This document shows, in pieces, positions 24,019 to 33,600 of a DNA stretch of 49,406 nucleotides. Under the pieces are notes generated by a model. That model saw only the letters and a list, made by a program, of their open reading frames with translations. It searched no databases and was not told where the DNA came from. Positions within the stretch are counted from its first letter, which is position 1, and every line of letters starts with the position of its first letter. The position numbers were made by a program, and so were the translations under genes. This DNA is from Bacilli bacterium (lineage in GTDB: Bacteria > Bacillota_I > Bacilli_A > RFN20 > CAG-826): the NCBI GenBank assembly GCA_017450325.1, contig JAFSVB010000080.1:1-49406 (forward strand). The letters run 5' to 3'.

Positions 24019-25950
24019 ATGGCATACAAAGCGCTCTATAACAAATACCGCCCTACCACTTTCGAAGAAGTGGCGGGCCAGCGTTCCATCGTCCGCACGA
24101 TGCGGAACGCGATCGAAAACAACAAGATTGCTCACGCATATCTTTTCTGCGGGCCCCGCGGAACGGGCAAAACCTCCATGGCGAGGCTCTTTGCCAAGGC
24201 GTTGAACTGCGAGGAAGGCGTCGGGCATCAGTGCAACCGCTGCTCCAACTGTCTGGCGATGAACGCGGGTTCCCACCCAGACGTCATCGAAATCGACGCC
24301 GCGAGCAACAATGGCGTTGAGCAGGTTCGCGACCTCATCGACAAGGTCCGTTACGCCCCCATCAAAGGAAAGTACAAGATCTACATCATCGACGAAGTCC
24401 ATATGATGTCCGCCGGCGCTTTCAACGCGTTGCTAAAGACGCTTGAAGAACCGCCCGAACACGTGATTTTCATCCTCGCGACCACCGAACCGTTCAAAGT
24501 CCTTCCGACCATCGTTTCCCGTTGCCAGCGTTATGACTTCGGCAAAATTGAGCCTAAGGACATCAAGGATAAGCTCACGTGGATCCTTAGCCGCGAAGGC
24601 GTTCCCTATGAGGACGCCGCCCTCGACGCCGTCGTCGATTTGGCGGATGGGGGTATGCGCGACGCGCTTTCCATCCTCGACCAAGCCCTCGCATATGGCG
24701 GCAACCAGCTTCGTGAAAAAGACGTCCTCGACGTATTCGGCCTTACCTCCAGCGCGCAGAAATGCCGCTTGCTGAACCTGATCGCTGAAGGCTCTGTCAG
24801 CCCCGTTCTCTCCCTCGCGGAAGAATTCCTGACCTCGGGAATCGATATCAAGCGCCTCATCCAGTCCCTTCTCGATATCCTCAAAGACTGCCTGGTCTAC
24901 CTAAAGACCGGGAAAGCCGAGTTGCTCCAAGCCGCTTCGGCCAAGGAGATCGAAAGCCTCATCGGCGGCATCGATGACGTACGAGCAAACGAGATGATCG
25001 ATATCCTCATCAAATGCCAAGCCGATTCCAAAACCGTGGGGAATTTGCGCTCCTTATTCGAATTGACATTGCTGCGCATGACTTCCTTATTTGGTGGAGA
25101 TTCCCCTGCAAAACCCACGCCAATTCAGCGCGTCGCCCCTGCGCCAGCACCTGCTCCAACCGTAAGGCCAGCGCCCGTGCCCGTGCCAAGGTCTGAGCCA
25201 AAGCCCGAGCCCAAACCCGAGCCGAAGCCCGAGCCTGTCGCACCTGCGCCTGTGGAATTCGCACCCGCGAACAATCAAAAGCCTGTCGATGAACCCTTGT
25301 TCGAGCCTAAAGAAGAGGCGCCCCAAGGAATCTATACCGGAACGACACCGCCCGACTGGCTGCTTGACGAGGAGGCACCTAAGCCTGCGCCGAAGCCGAT
25401 TATGCCAGAGCCAAAGCCCGAGCCCAAACCCGAGCCCAAGAAGCCCGCCGCTCCGATATTCGCCCCCGAAGAGCCGAAAGAGAAGAAACAAGAAGCCCCT
25501 GCTTCCCCCTCTCTCGGCGTCATGGTGACCGAAGGGACTCCGCTCGTGCTCGATGACCAAACCATTCTCGACATCATGGTCCTCGGCCCGAAGTACAAGC
25601 CGCAACGCCAAGCCCTCTTTGAGAGGTGGAGCGAGATCGGCGAACTGCGCTACGACCCAAAAGTCGGCGCCCTTGCCGCGCTGCTTGAGAAGGGGAGGCC
25701 GTTCTGCCTCTGCTCAGAAGCGTTGTTGATTAACTTCAACTTCCCGCGCCAGCGCGAATACGCGAACCTCGCGGAGAACCAGAAAGCCATCTCCGACCTC
25801 GTCGCGACGATCCTTGGCCGCAACGTCTTCGTCTATGGCCTCGACCGCAACGACTCCAACCGTTGCCAAAAGAATTACTACGCCCTCAAGCAAATCGATA
25901 AGTTGCCAAAGCCCGAGGACGTCGTCCTGAACTTACCAAAGAGGAGGTAA
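24019..25950 (+). CDS. dnaX: DNA polymerase III subunits gamma and tau
   Basis: 643 aa. The clamp-loader ATPase and replisome organiser. Walker A is FCGPRGTGKTSMARL (~43-57). The zinc site is CNRCSNCLAM, Walker B is IYIIDEVHMMS, and sensor 1 and arginine finger are IFILATTEPFKVLPTIVSRCQR. Residues ~360-495 are a Pro/Glu/Lys linker with tandem EPKP units, and the remaining ~145 residues are tau-type domain V. I saw no A-AAA-AAG slippery site, so a separate gamma is not evident. The downstream genes ybaB, recR, tmk, holB, yaaT and rsmI follow closely. Confidence 0.96.
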   Translation: MAYKALYNKYRPTTFEEVAGQRSIVRTMRNAIENNKIAHAYLFCGPRGTGKTSMARLFAKALNCEEGVGHQCNRCSNCLAMNAGSHPDVIEIDAASNNGVEQVRDLIDKVRYAPIKGKYKIYIIDEVHMMSAGAFNALLKTLEEPPEHVIFILATTEPFKVLPTIVSRCQRYDFGKIEPKDIKDKLTWILSREGVPYEDAALDAVVDLADGGMRDALSILDQALAYGGNQLREKDVLDVFGLTSSAQKCRLLNLIAEGSVSPVLSLAEEFLTSGIDIKRLIQSLLDILKDCLVYLKTGKAELLQAASAKEIESLIGGIDDVRANEMIDILIKCQADSKTVGNLRSLFELTLLRMTSLFGGDSPAKPTPIQRVAPAPAPAPTVRPAPVPVPRSEPKPEPKPEPKPEPVAPAPVEFAPANNQKPVDEPLFEPKEEAPQGIYTGTTPPDWLLDEEAPKPAPKPIMPEPKPEPKPEPKKPAAPIFAPEEPKEKKQEAPASPSLGVMVTEGTPLVLDDQTILDIMVLGPKYKPQRQALFERWSEIGELRYDPKVGALAALLEKGRPFCLCSEALLINFNFPRQREYANLAENQKAISDLVATILGRNVFVYGLDRNDSNRCQKNYYALKQIDKLPKPEDVVLNLPKRR

Positions 25951-25956
25951 TAACCC

Positions 25957-26256
25957 ATGAACCAAATGCAACAAATGCTCGCCAACGCCCAAAGGATGCA
26001 GCGCGAGCTCGCCAAGGCCCACGCCGCCTTAGCCGAGAAGGAATTCAAAGTCTCCAAAAACGGCATGGTGGAGCTCACCATGCTCGGCAACCGCACCGTG
26101 AAGGAACTTGTCATCGACAAAGATGCCTTGGATCCTGAAAACGGCGAAATGCTTTCCGAGACCATCGCCCTCGCCTTGAACGAAGCTTTGGAAGCCATTC
26201 AGAAAGAAAGCGACGCGGTTGAGGAGAAGATCACCGGTAGGACCGGGCTGTTCTAA
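25957..26256 (+). CDS. YbaB/EbfC-family nucleoid-associated protein
   Basis: 99 aa. A small dimeric DNA-binding protein commonly between dnaX and recR. It starts NQMQQMLANAQRMQRELAKA and has the typical VELTMLGNRTVKELVIDKDAL core. GAGGAGG lies upstream, and its stop overlaps the recR ATG (TAATG). Confidence 0.95.
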   Translation: MNQMQQMLANAQRMQRELAKAHAALAEKEFKVSKNGMVELTMLGNRTVKELVIDKDALDPENGEMLSETIALALNEALEAIQKESDAVEEKITGRTGLF

Positions 26257-26852
26257 TGAAGGAACTTCCAACCTACACGGCGCTCGTTGATTCTTTTCGC
26301 AAGCTCCCCGGCATCGGCACCCGTTCCGCAGAACGCATGGCCAACGCCGTGCTCGAGCTACGGAAAGAAGATGCTTTGGAATTCGCTCACGCCATCGAAA
26401 GCGCGAAGACGAAGGTCCATAAATGCCCGCGCTGCGGACTCTACACGGAAGAAGAAATATGCGAGGTTTGCGAGGATAATTCCAGAAACCATGACATTTG
26501 CCTCGTCGTCGTAAGCCCTAAAGACGCCGTCGCATTTGAAGCCGTCAGCAATTTCCGCGGCATATACCATGTGCTTGGCGGTTTGCTCTCGCCCGCAAAA
26601 GGCATCGGTCCCGAATCGTTGAATATCGAGACCCTGAAATCGAGAATCAAAGAAGAATCCATCAAAGAAGTCATCGTCGCGACCTCCCCGACGCTTGAGG
26701 GGGAGACGACCGCGCTGTTCCTCGCGAAAATCCTCGAACCCCTGCAAGTGTCGGTCTCGAGGCTAGGATATGGCCTGCCGGCGGGCTCGTCTTTGGAATA
26801 CGCCGACCCATTAACGCTCTCGCGAGCGCTGGAAGGGAGAAAGAAACTATGA
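26256..26852 (+). CDS. recR: Recombination mediator RecR
   Basis: 198 aa. It helps load RecA in the RecFOR pathway. The helix-hairpin-helix FRKLPGIGTRSAERMA, the zinc finger CPRCGLYTEEEICEVC and the Toprim domain (ICLVVVSPKDAVAFE, then YHVLGGLLSPAKGIGPESLN) are visible, with the Walker-like C-terminus VSRLGYGLPAGSSLEYAD. Length is standard. It overlaps tmk as ATGA. Confidence 0.96.
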   Translation: MKELPTYTALVDSFRKLPGIGTRSAERMANAVLELRKEDALEFAHAIESAKTKVHKCPRCGLYTEEEICEVCEDNSRNHDICLVVVSPKDAVAFEAVSNFRGIYHVLGGLLSPAKGIGPESLNIETLKSRIKEESIKEVIVATSPTLEGETTALFLAKILEPLQVSVSRLGYGLPAGSSLEYADPLTLSRALEGRKKL

Positions 26853-27472
26853 GTTTGTTCGTTACCTTTGAAGGTGGCGAGGGTTCTGGCAAGTCCTCGG
26901 CACTAAAGCTTTTGGATGAGCGCCTGCGCACCGAGGGCTTTCAAACCGTCCTGACCCGCGAGCCGGGCGGCACCCCCATCGCCGAGCAGATCCGCAACGT
27001 CATCCTCGACAAGGGCAATACCAAGATGGATGCCCGCACGGAGGCGCTTCTTTACGCCGCCTCGCGCCGTCAGCACCTTGTGGAGAAAGTCTGGCCCGCC
27101 ATTAAGGAAGGGAAAATCGTCCTCTGCGACCGTTATTTGGACTCCTCTCTTGCCTACCAGGGCGGCGCGCGTGGCCTTGGGATCGATAACGTCCTTAACG
27201 TGAATCTTTTCGCGACCGAAGGCACGTTCCCCGACATTACGTTGCTTTTCGACATCGAACCGGAACTTGGCCTGGAACGCATCGCAAAGAATGCGTCGCG
27301 CGAAGTCAACCGCCTCGACCTTGAGAAAATCGACTTTCACCGCGGCGTCCGCAAGACGTTCTTGGAACTCGCGAAGCGTTACCCCGACCGCTACGTCATC
27401 ATCGACGCGTCGCAAACCCTCGATAAAGTCGTCGAGGACGCCTATCGTGCCATCAAAGCGAGGATGAAATAA
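26849..27472 (+). CDS. tmk: Thymidylate kinase
   Basis: 207 aa. It phosphorylates dTMP to dTDP. The P-loop is FEGGEGSGKSSALKLL, the DR(E/Y) motif is TREPGGTPIAEQIR, the TMP-binding region is CDRYLDSSLAYQGGARGLG and the LID region is LERIAKNASREVNRLD. Length is standard. It sits in the dnaX operon, overlapping recR by 4 nt. Confidence 0.96.
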   Translation: MSLFVTFEGGEGSGKSSALKLLDERLRTEGFQTVLTREPGGTPIAEQIRNVILDKGNTKMDARTEALLYAASRRQHLVEKVWPAIKEGKIVLCDRYLDSSLAYQGGARGLGIDNVLNVNLFATEGTFPDITLLFDIEPELGLERIAKNASREVNRLDLEKIDFHRGVRKTFLELAKRYPDRYVIIDASQTLDKVVEDAYRAIKARMK

Positions 27473-27476
27473 CCCC

Positions 27477-28454
27477 ATGGGTCTGGCCAATTACTTAAAA
27501 GAAAGACAACCGCTCGTCACGAAGTCTTTTTGCTATGGCCTGACCCACGATCAGCTCGCCCACGCCTATCTCCTCACGGGCGAAAGCGGAACCCCTTTAA
27601 AGGAAACCGCCCTGCTCCTTGCCAAATCCATCCTCTGCGACCATCCAAACCCCCTCGCAGACGAGGAATGCGTCACCTGTCAACGCATCGATCGCGACGA
27701 ATACCCGGACTTCATCTTTCTTAACGGCGAAGAAGATTCCATTAAGAAGGAGGAGATTAAGGACACCCTAACCCTCTTCCAAAAGACGCCACTCGAACGA
27801 AAAGGAATCATGATTTACGTCATTCACCTCGTCGAGAATATGACGCCCGAAGCCGTGAACTCTTTGCTGAAGTTCCTTGAGGAGCCTAGCCCCTCCACCT
27901 ACGCCATTCTCACGACACAAAACGAAGACAAGGTATTGCCCACGATTATCTCCCGCTGCGAAAAGCTCCGCCTCATTTTGACGCCGCGAAAGGAAGTCTA
28001 TAACGAGGCCCTTTCCCTTGGCGTATCCCAAGAAGACGCGGAAATCCTTTCCTTCTTCTATAACGACGGCTCTTTGCTACAAGCCGCAAGCCAAGGGGAA
28101 GATTATCAGAAGATTAAAATCGCGGCCGTCGATGCGGTCGACGCCCTTGCAAGAAGCCAGCATTTCGCGCGCTTCATTTTTGAAAAAGACGTCACTCCGT
28201 TGCTAAATTCTAAGCAAAACGCACGTTTTTTCTTCGATTTATTAACTTTATTCTTTCAGGACATCGTCGCCTACAAGGGCGGAAACCCCATTTCGTTGAC
28301 GAGCTATGATAAGATAATACAGGAGGCATCCAAGAAACTGCCTCATGTTGAAAACTCCCTTCTCTCCATCATGACGCTCCGAGGGGAGATCGAACTGAAT
28401 ATTCGAATCGGGCTTATTTTGGCCCATCTAGTGAACGTCCTTACCAAGGAGTAG
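27477..28454 (+). CDS. holB: DNA polymerase III delta prime subunit
   Basis: 325 aa. A clamp-loader subunit with the same fold as DnaX but no ATP binding: the P-loop equivalent LLTGESGTPLKETALLL lacks the GKT. Zinc-type cysteines are seen at ILCDHP and EECVTCQRI. The clamp-loader signature NSLLKFLEEPSPSTYAIL is present, as is TTQNEDKVLPTIISRCEKL with the SRC arginine finger. The Shine-Dalgarno is weak (GAGG, 13 nt away), so translation is likely coupled to tmk. Confidence 0.92.
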   Translation: MGLANYLKERQPLVTKSFCYGLTHDQLAHAYLLTGESGTPLKETALLLAKSILCDHPNPLADEECVTCQRIDRDEYPDFIFLNGEEDSIKKEEIKDTLTLFQKTPLERKGIMIYVIHLVENMTPEAVNSLLKFLEEPSPSTYAILTTQNEDKVLPTIISRCEKLRLILTPRKEVYNEALSLGVSQEDAEILSFFYNDGSLLQAASQGEDYQKIKIAAVDAVDALARSQHFARFIFEKDVTPLLNSKQNARFFFDLLTLFFQDIVAYKGGNPISLTSYDKIIQEASKKLPHVENSLLSIMTLRGEIELNIRIGLILAHLVNVLTKE

Positions 28455-28460
28455 CCCCAT

Positions 28461-29789
28461 ATGGAACCTGAAACCAGTGGATATTATTTAGGAATTAAAT
28501 TCCAGGGCTCGGAGAAGAGCTATTACTTTTCCTGCCCGAGCAACGATTTCGCCTTAGGCGACCTCGTCATCGTCATGACGGCGGCGGGCATCGAAGCGGG
28601 CATCGTTTCAGCTTTGCCCGTCTCCTTAGCCAAATACACCTCGACTCTTGAGCTTAAGCCGATTCTTCGCAAGGCGGATGAACGCGATATCCGCGATTAT
28701 AAGCGGAACCTCGAAGACGCCAAGCGCGCCATGGCCATCACGCGCAAGGAAGTGGCTGCCCTCAGCCTTTCCATGGACCTCATCGATGCCTATTACACGA
28801 TCGATGGATCCAAAATCACGATTACCTATACCTCCAGCGAAAAGCGCGTCGATTTCCGCGAATTGCTTAAGGTGCTCGCCCCACAGCTTGGCTGCCGCAT
28901 CGAGCTAAGGCAAATCGCGTCGCGCGATAAGGCCAAGATGATCGGCGGCCTTGGAATCTGTGGGCTACCTCTATGCTGCTCGACTTTCCTGACCCAGTTT
29001 GAAGGCATTTCCATCCAGCGCGCCAAGAACCAGATGCTCACGTTGAACATCCCCAAGCTCTCGGGCCCTTGCGGCAAGCTCATCTGCTGCTTAACCTACG
29101 AAGACGAAGCCTATACGGCCGCGAAGAAAGAGTTCCCGCGCATCGGCGAGACCATTAAGCTCGAAGAAGGCGTCTATGCCGTCGATTCATACAACATCCT
29201 CTCGAAGACGATTCGCGTCGCCAACTCCACGCGCAGCGATTACAAAACCTATAGTCTCGAAGACTACCGCGCCATTCAAAACGGCACCTATGTCCGCCGC
29301 GTCGAAATCGTTAAAGCCGAGGAAGCGGAGCTCCCCTCCTTCAATATCAAACCGGCGCGCGAACATAACGAAAATCCCCGCAAACCAGAGCAAAAGAACC
29401 AAAAACAGCAAAGAAATGACGGCAAAAACCGCCCGAACGCTCAAAATAACCCGCAAAACGGCCAGCAAAATAAAAAACCGCAGCAAAAACCCAATAATCG
29501 CAACGGAAATCAGCAGCAGAAAGGGAATAACGAGCAGCGTGGCAACAACCAACCTCGCCCGCAGCATGGTAACCCGAATCGCCGCGACCAGAACGGCCAG
29601 AGGCAAAACAACAACCAGAATCAGCGGCCGAACCCGCAGAAGCCTCCTCGTCAAGCCGACCAGCGCCCCGCAAACGCTGAAGGCCAGCAGAATCAAGAGC
29701 AGCGTCGCAACAACCATAACCATCGCAATCACCACCATCGCCGCGGCAACGGCGGAGGCAACCGCGGAGGAGAGGGCGGCGCCCAATGA
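28461..29789 (+). CDS. PSP1/YaaT-family regulator with an Asn/Gln-rich tail
   Basis: 442 aa. YaaT homologues act with RNase Y partners (the Y-complex) in RNA turnover, competence and sporulation. The PSP1 core is clear: GGLGICGLPLCCSTFLTQ, KNQMLTLNIPKLSGPCGKLICCL and GETIKLEEGVYAVDSY, with the conserved cysteines. The last ~135 residues (from ~305) are almost only Asn, Gln, Arg, Pro, Lys and His (runs such as QNNNQNQRP and NNHNHRNHHHR). They are probably disordered and possibly RNA-binding or condensate-forming. B. subtilis YaaT is ~275 aa, so this tail is a lineage addition. AAGGAG precedes the ATG; it overlaps rsmI by 4 nt. Confidence 0.92.
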   Translation: MEPETSGYYLGIKFQGSEKSYYFSCPSNDFALGDLVIVMTAAGIEAGIVSALPVSLAKYTSTLELKPILRKADERDIRDYKRNLEDAKRAMAITRKEVAALSLSMDLIDAYYTIDGSKITITYTSSEKRVDFRELLKVLAPQLGCRIELRQIASRDKAKMIGGLGICGLPLCCSTFLTQFEGISIQRAKNQMLTLNIPKLSGPCGKLICCLTYEDEAYTAAKKEFPRIGETIKLEEGVYAVDSYNILSKTIRVANSTRSDYKTYSLEDYRAIQNGTYVRRVEIVKAEEAELPSFNIKPAREHNENPRKPEQKNQKQQRNDGKNRPNAQNNPQNGQQNKKPQQKPNNRNGNQQQKGNNEQRGNNQPRPQHGNPNRRDQNGQRQNNNQNQRPNPQKPPRQADQRPANAEGQQNQEQRRNNHNHRNHHHRRGNGGGNRGGEGGAQ

Positions 29790-30649
29790 CTTCGCGCGAG
29801 CTTAACTTCGAGGGCCCTTCCCCCATTCTCTACCTGATCGCCACACCGATCGGCAACCGCTCCGAGATGACCCCGCGCGCCTTGGAAATCCTCAAAGATA
29901 CGGACTACATCGCCGCGGAAGATACGCGCAATTCCGGCCAATTGATGGCCTATTTCGGCATTGATAAGCCTTTTATTTCCTGCCATGAGCATAACGAAGA
30001 AGAAGCGGGCACGCGCATTGTGACGCTCTTGCAGCAAGGCAAGAAGGTCTGCTATATGTCCGACGCGGGCTATCCCTGCTTGTCCGATCCAGGGCAACGC
30101 CTCGTAGCGCGTTGTTTAGACCAAGGGATAAAAGTATCGGTAACTTCCGGCCCTAGCGCCGCCATAAACGCCTTAACATGCTCTGGCCTTAGCTCAACCC
30201 ACTTCCATTTTGAAGGCTTCCTGCCTGCAAAAGAATCCGAGCGCATCGCGCGCCTTAATGCCCTTGCATCCAACGAAGACACTCTCATCTTCTATGAATC
30301 GCCCCACCGCATCTTTAAGACGCTGCTATCCATGGCGGCGACTCTTGGGGATCGCAAGGCCGTCATCGCGCGGGAGCTCACGAAATCCCACGAGGAATTC
30401 ATCCGTGGCACGCTGGCGGAACTATGCCTCCTCCCCGAGGAATCCCTTCGCGGCGAGATGGTGATTGTCATCGAGGGCGCCTCCAAAAAGAAAGCCGTCC
30501 TCTCCGATACGGAAATCGCCCTAGCGCTTCGCGAGGAATTCGATTGGGGACGGACGCCAAAAGAAGCCATTAAAAACGTCTCCGCGAATAACGGGTTGCC
30601 TAAGAATAAGGTATACGAAGTCTATTTAGAGAACTTCAAGCGCGACTAG
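29786..30649 (+). CDS. rsmI: 16S rRNA 2'-O-ribose C1402 methyltransferase
   Basis: 287 aa, a tetrapyrrole-methylase-fold SAM enzyme that modifies C1402 of 16S rRNA. Motifs: LYLIATPIGNRSEMT, DYIAAEDTRNSGQLM, VCYMSDAGYPCLSDPG, TSGPSAAINALTCSGL, FHFEGFLPAK, IFYESPHRIFKTL. It ends the dnaX operon. Its last 14 nt overlap the 3' end of the convergent yfhO homologue, and a terminator stem starts inside its final codons. Confidence 0.96.
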   Translation: MTSRELNFEGPSPILYLIATPIGNRSEMTPRALEILKDTDYIAAEDTRNSGQLMAYFGIDKPFISCHEHNEEEAGTRIVTLLQQGKKVCYMSDAGYPCLSDPGQRLVARCLDQGIKVSVTSGPSAAINALTCSGLSSTHFHFEGFLPAKESERIARLNALASNEDTLIFYESPHRIFKTLLSMAATLGDRKAVIARELTKSHEEFIRGTLAELCLLPEESLRGEMVIVIEGASKKKAVLSDTEIALALREEFDWGRTPKEAIKNVSANNGLPKNKVYEVYLENFKRD

Positions 30650-33600
30650 GATCGATCTCGGTCGCGTTTTTCTTTTTGCGGATGGCCAAAGCAAATCCTA
30701 GGGACGCATAACCGACATAGAGGACGACGCCTAATGTCCATAAGCCAACGCCTGCAAGGCCAAAGGGCGTCACGTAACGAAGCTCATAGGAAATCGTCTG
30801 CGCCTTCCCGTTTTCGTCGAGCGAGGCGGGCGCGATAAATCCGACAAGACCGCCGCTAAGCTTGAGCATCGTGCAGTCTTTCTTCTTGCCGTCTGGCATC
30901 TTCGCGGTCGCTTTCCAGCCCTTATCGAAGCCAAGCTGCGTCAATACGATGCGTTCTTGGTCATAGGCCGTCTGGAAGCGGAAAAGATTGACGCCCGTCT
31001 CGACGTTTTGCAGCGAGTCCGACTTCCTTTGCCGTTCTTCCTGCTCGATTTTTGAGCGTTCCGTGACCGTCAGGTACATGTTGCGCGTATTGACGGATGC
31101 CGCCTCCGCTTGCGAGGAGCCGTAGCAAAGAACGACGTATTTGACCAAGCCGTCCGCGTAAAGGCCATAGGTGCAGGACCCCCAGTTGTATTTATCCGCC
31201 CTCGCGGCGTTTTGGAGCAAATGGTGGTCGAAAGACAAGGCGACATTCTCTTCGACGATATGGCCTTCGTCATCTACGCGGTCGCCGATGACGTAAACCC
31301 TCGGCGCACCGACGTTGCGATTGTTATAGGACGTCGGGGCATAGAAGCGCATTTCGAGATAGCATCCGCGAGGGTCTTCGTTGAGATAAGTGCCTGTGCT
31401 GCTTCTAAAGCAGAGTTTTCCATAATCGAGCTTCATCAAGAAGTTGCCCGTCTTCTCCACCGGTCCAAGGACGTGGTGATTGAGGAAATAGCCGAGGCCT
31501 TCCGAATAATAATCCGCCCGCGTATCGCCGAAGATCTGGTCATACCATGGCTTTTCCGTCGTCGATCCTTCGGGAATATAGGAACTCCTAGTCTCATAGT
31601 ATTCGGCTTTTAGGCCGTTCCCGTCGTATAGGCGTTTAATGCCCGTGTTCGCATAAAGAAGGCTGTCGCCCGTGACATATGGGGTTTGGGCTTGGATCTG
31701 AATCGATTCGGGCAAGGTTGCGTCATCCTCCACAATTGCGCCGTGGAGCTCGGTATATTGGGCGAATTGTAGCTGGTCAAAAGAGGCGGTATCGCCATGG
31801 TTGCCGAAGAAGGAGGTCGCATAATTGCTGCCTTCTTTATGGCCGATGCGGTAGATGCGCTCTGAATCGGAAGGGATGGCAAAGCCGAGCTGTGGCAAGG
31901 AGTCCTCGCTGCGGCGATAGACGCGGTAATAATCGCGATTGGTCGTGGCTTCCGTTAACTCCTCGCAACCAAACGGAACGTTCGCGGGGAGGAAGACGGA
32001 CGAACCGTCGGGATTTTTCCAGTTGAAGTAATTATTCTCGACGACGTAATAGCGCATCCCAAGAACCGTGTCCGTCGCATAGCGCTTATGTTTGTATAAG
32101 CCTGACCAACTAGGGTTATAGAATTGTTCCTCGTCATAGGTCGTACCCGTATCACCGACGTGCTTAATGTGGTGCATCAAGGCGAAATCCTCGACGTCGA
32201 AGTTCATCAGCGAGTGGAACTGCGCCGCCCCGTTTAATCCAAGGACGTTATGGCCATAGTTATCTCCGCGGGTCGAATCCATGTGGACGCGATAAAACGA
32301 GTGGTCTCCGGACTTGATGTTGTCCGCGATTCTTTGCGACGTCTGGAGGGTTCCTTGGCCGCCCATAAAGCTATATTGATACGACCAGACGCCGTTGAAG
32401 ACATAGGAGAGGTTGCCCATGACGACCGATTCCACGGCGACGAGGCCAAACAAAGCGAATTTCGTCCACTTCTTGCGGTGCCCGATGCAAAGCAATAGGC
32501 CTTCCATGACGACGAATACCAGCTGGTAATAGAAATACCAGGCGGTCGTGACATGGTTATAGACTTCGCTCGCGGTATGGTAGGTGGTCTGCCAGTAGGT
32601 CGTCCCGTTGACGTTGTAGGTGGCGCGCGTGAATTCTTTCCCCGCGAGGGTCGCTTCGATAAAGTAGAAGGTGAAGATGGTCATCCCCAAGGCGATCACC
32701 GTCGAGGCAAAGGGAATGAACTTAGGCTCTTCCTTCCGCTGGTCGAAGGCCCAGCAGCAGTAATAGACGATCAGGGGCACCAAGACGATGAACCAGCGGC
32801 CATACCCGTTGCCCGTGAATGCGTAAAAGAAGAAATAACAGAAGTTCGTGAAGACGGCGAAGACGCCAAGAAGGACAGCGGCAAGATGGTTCCATTTCTG
32901 CAAACGGATGGAGTTCATCAAGGCCGCGAAAAACAAAATGACGCAGGGCGTGTAGCAAAATAACGAAGAAGTCCAAGCGTCGTAGCCGTTGCTTCGGGCG
33001 AGTGGGAGCTGCGTCCATCCGCCCGTTGGGAAGAAGAAGGAAATGAGGCCCATGAGCTCGCGGCCAGGGTTATCGCCGACCTCCTCGAAGACGAGGGTGA
33101 AGAGCCTACGGGCGTCGATAGCCTTGATGGCTTCGCGAATGGATTTGAAATAGGCGGCGCCGATGGAAGCGGAACGGCCGGACAGCAGCGATTCGCGAAC
33201 GGATGGAATCAGCGAGAAAGCCGAGAACATCAGCCCCATCGCAAAACCCGCGACGCCAAGGATCATGACCTTGACGTTGGTCTTGCCATCGCGCGTTTTA
33301 ATCGTCAAGAAAAAACGCCAAACCGCATAAATGACGCCGAAAATGCATAAAACGGGCACGAAGAAGAAGCAGGAAACGCCGATGCCAGCGACCCCGAGAA
33401 TCAAGAAGGTCGGCTTTTGCTCGCGGATGGTCTTTTCAATGCCCCATAAGATAAGCGGGAGCATGCCGATCGGGGTCAAATATGTCGGGAAGCCTTCAAA
33501 GAAAGTCGTAAAGCCCGAAAATGCGTAGATAAGGCCGCCGAGCCTCGCCGTCCACTCACGGATGCCCATGTATTTCAAATAGCCACGCATCATGAGCCCC

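Noticed and set aside
24019-25950. Programmed frameshift in dnaX for a gamma subunit
   Set aside because: No A-AAA-AAG slippery run followed by a near stop was seen.
29187-29786. Hydrophobic 199-aa frame on the minus strand
   Set aside because: Antisense of the Asn/Gln-rich tail codons of the YaaT-like gene, which automatically reads as Leu/Val/Ile; not a real membrane protein.
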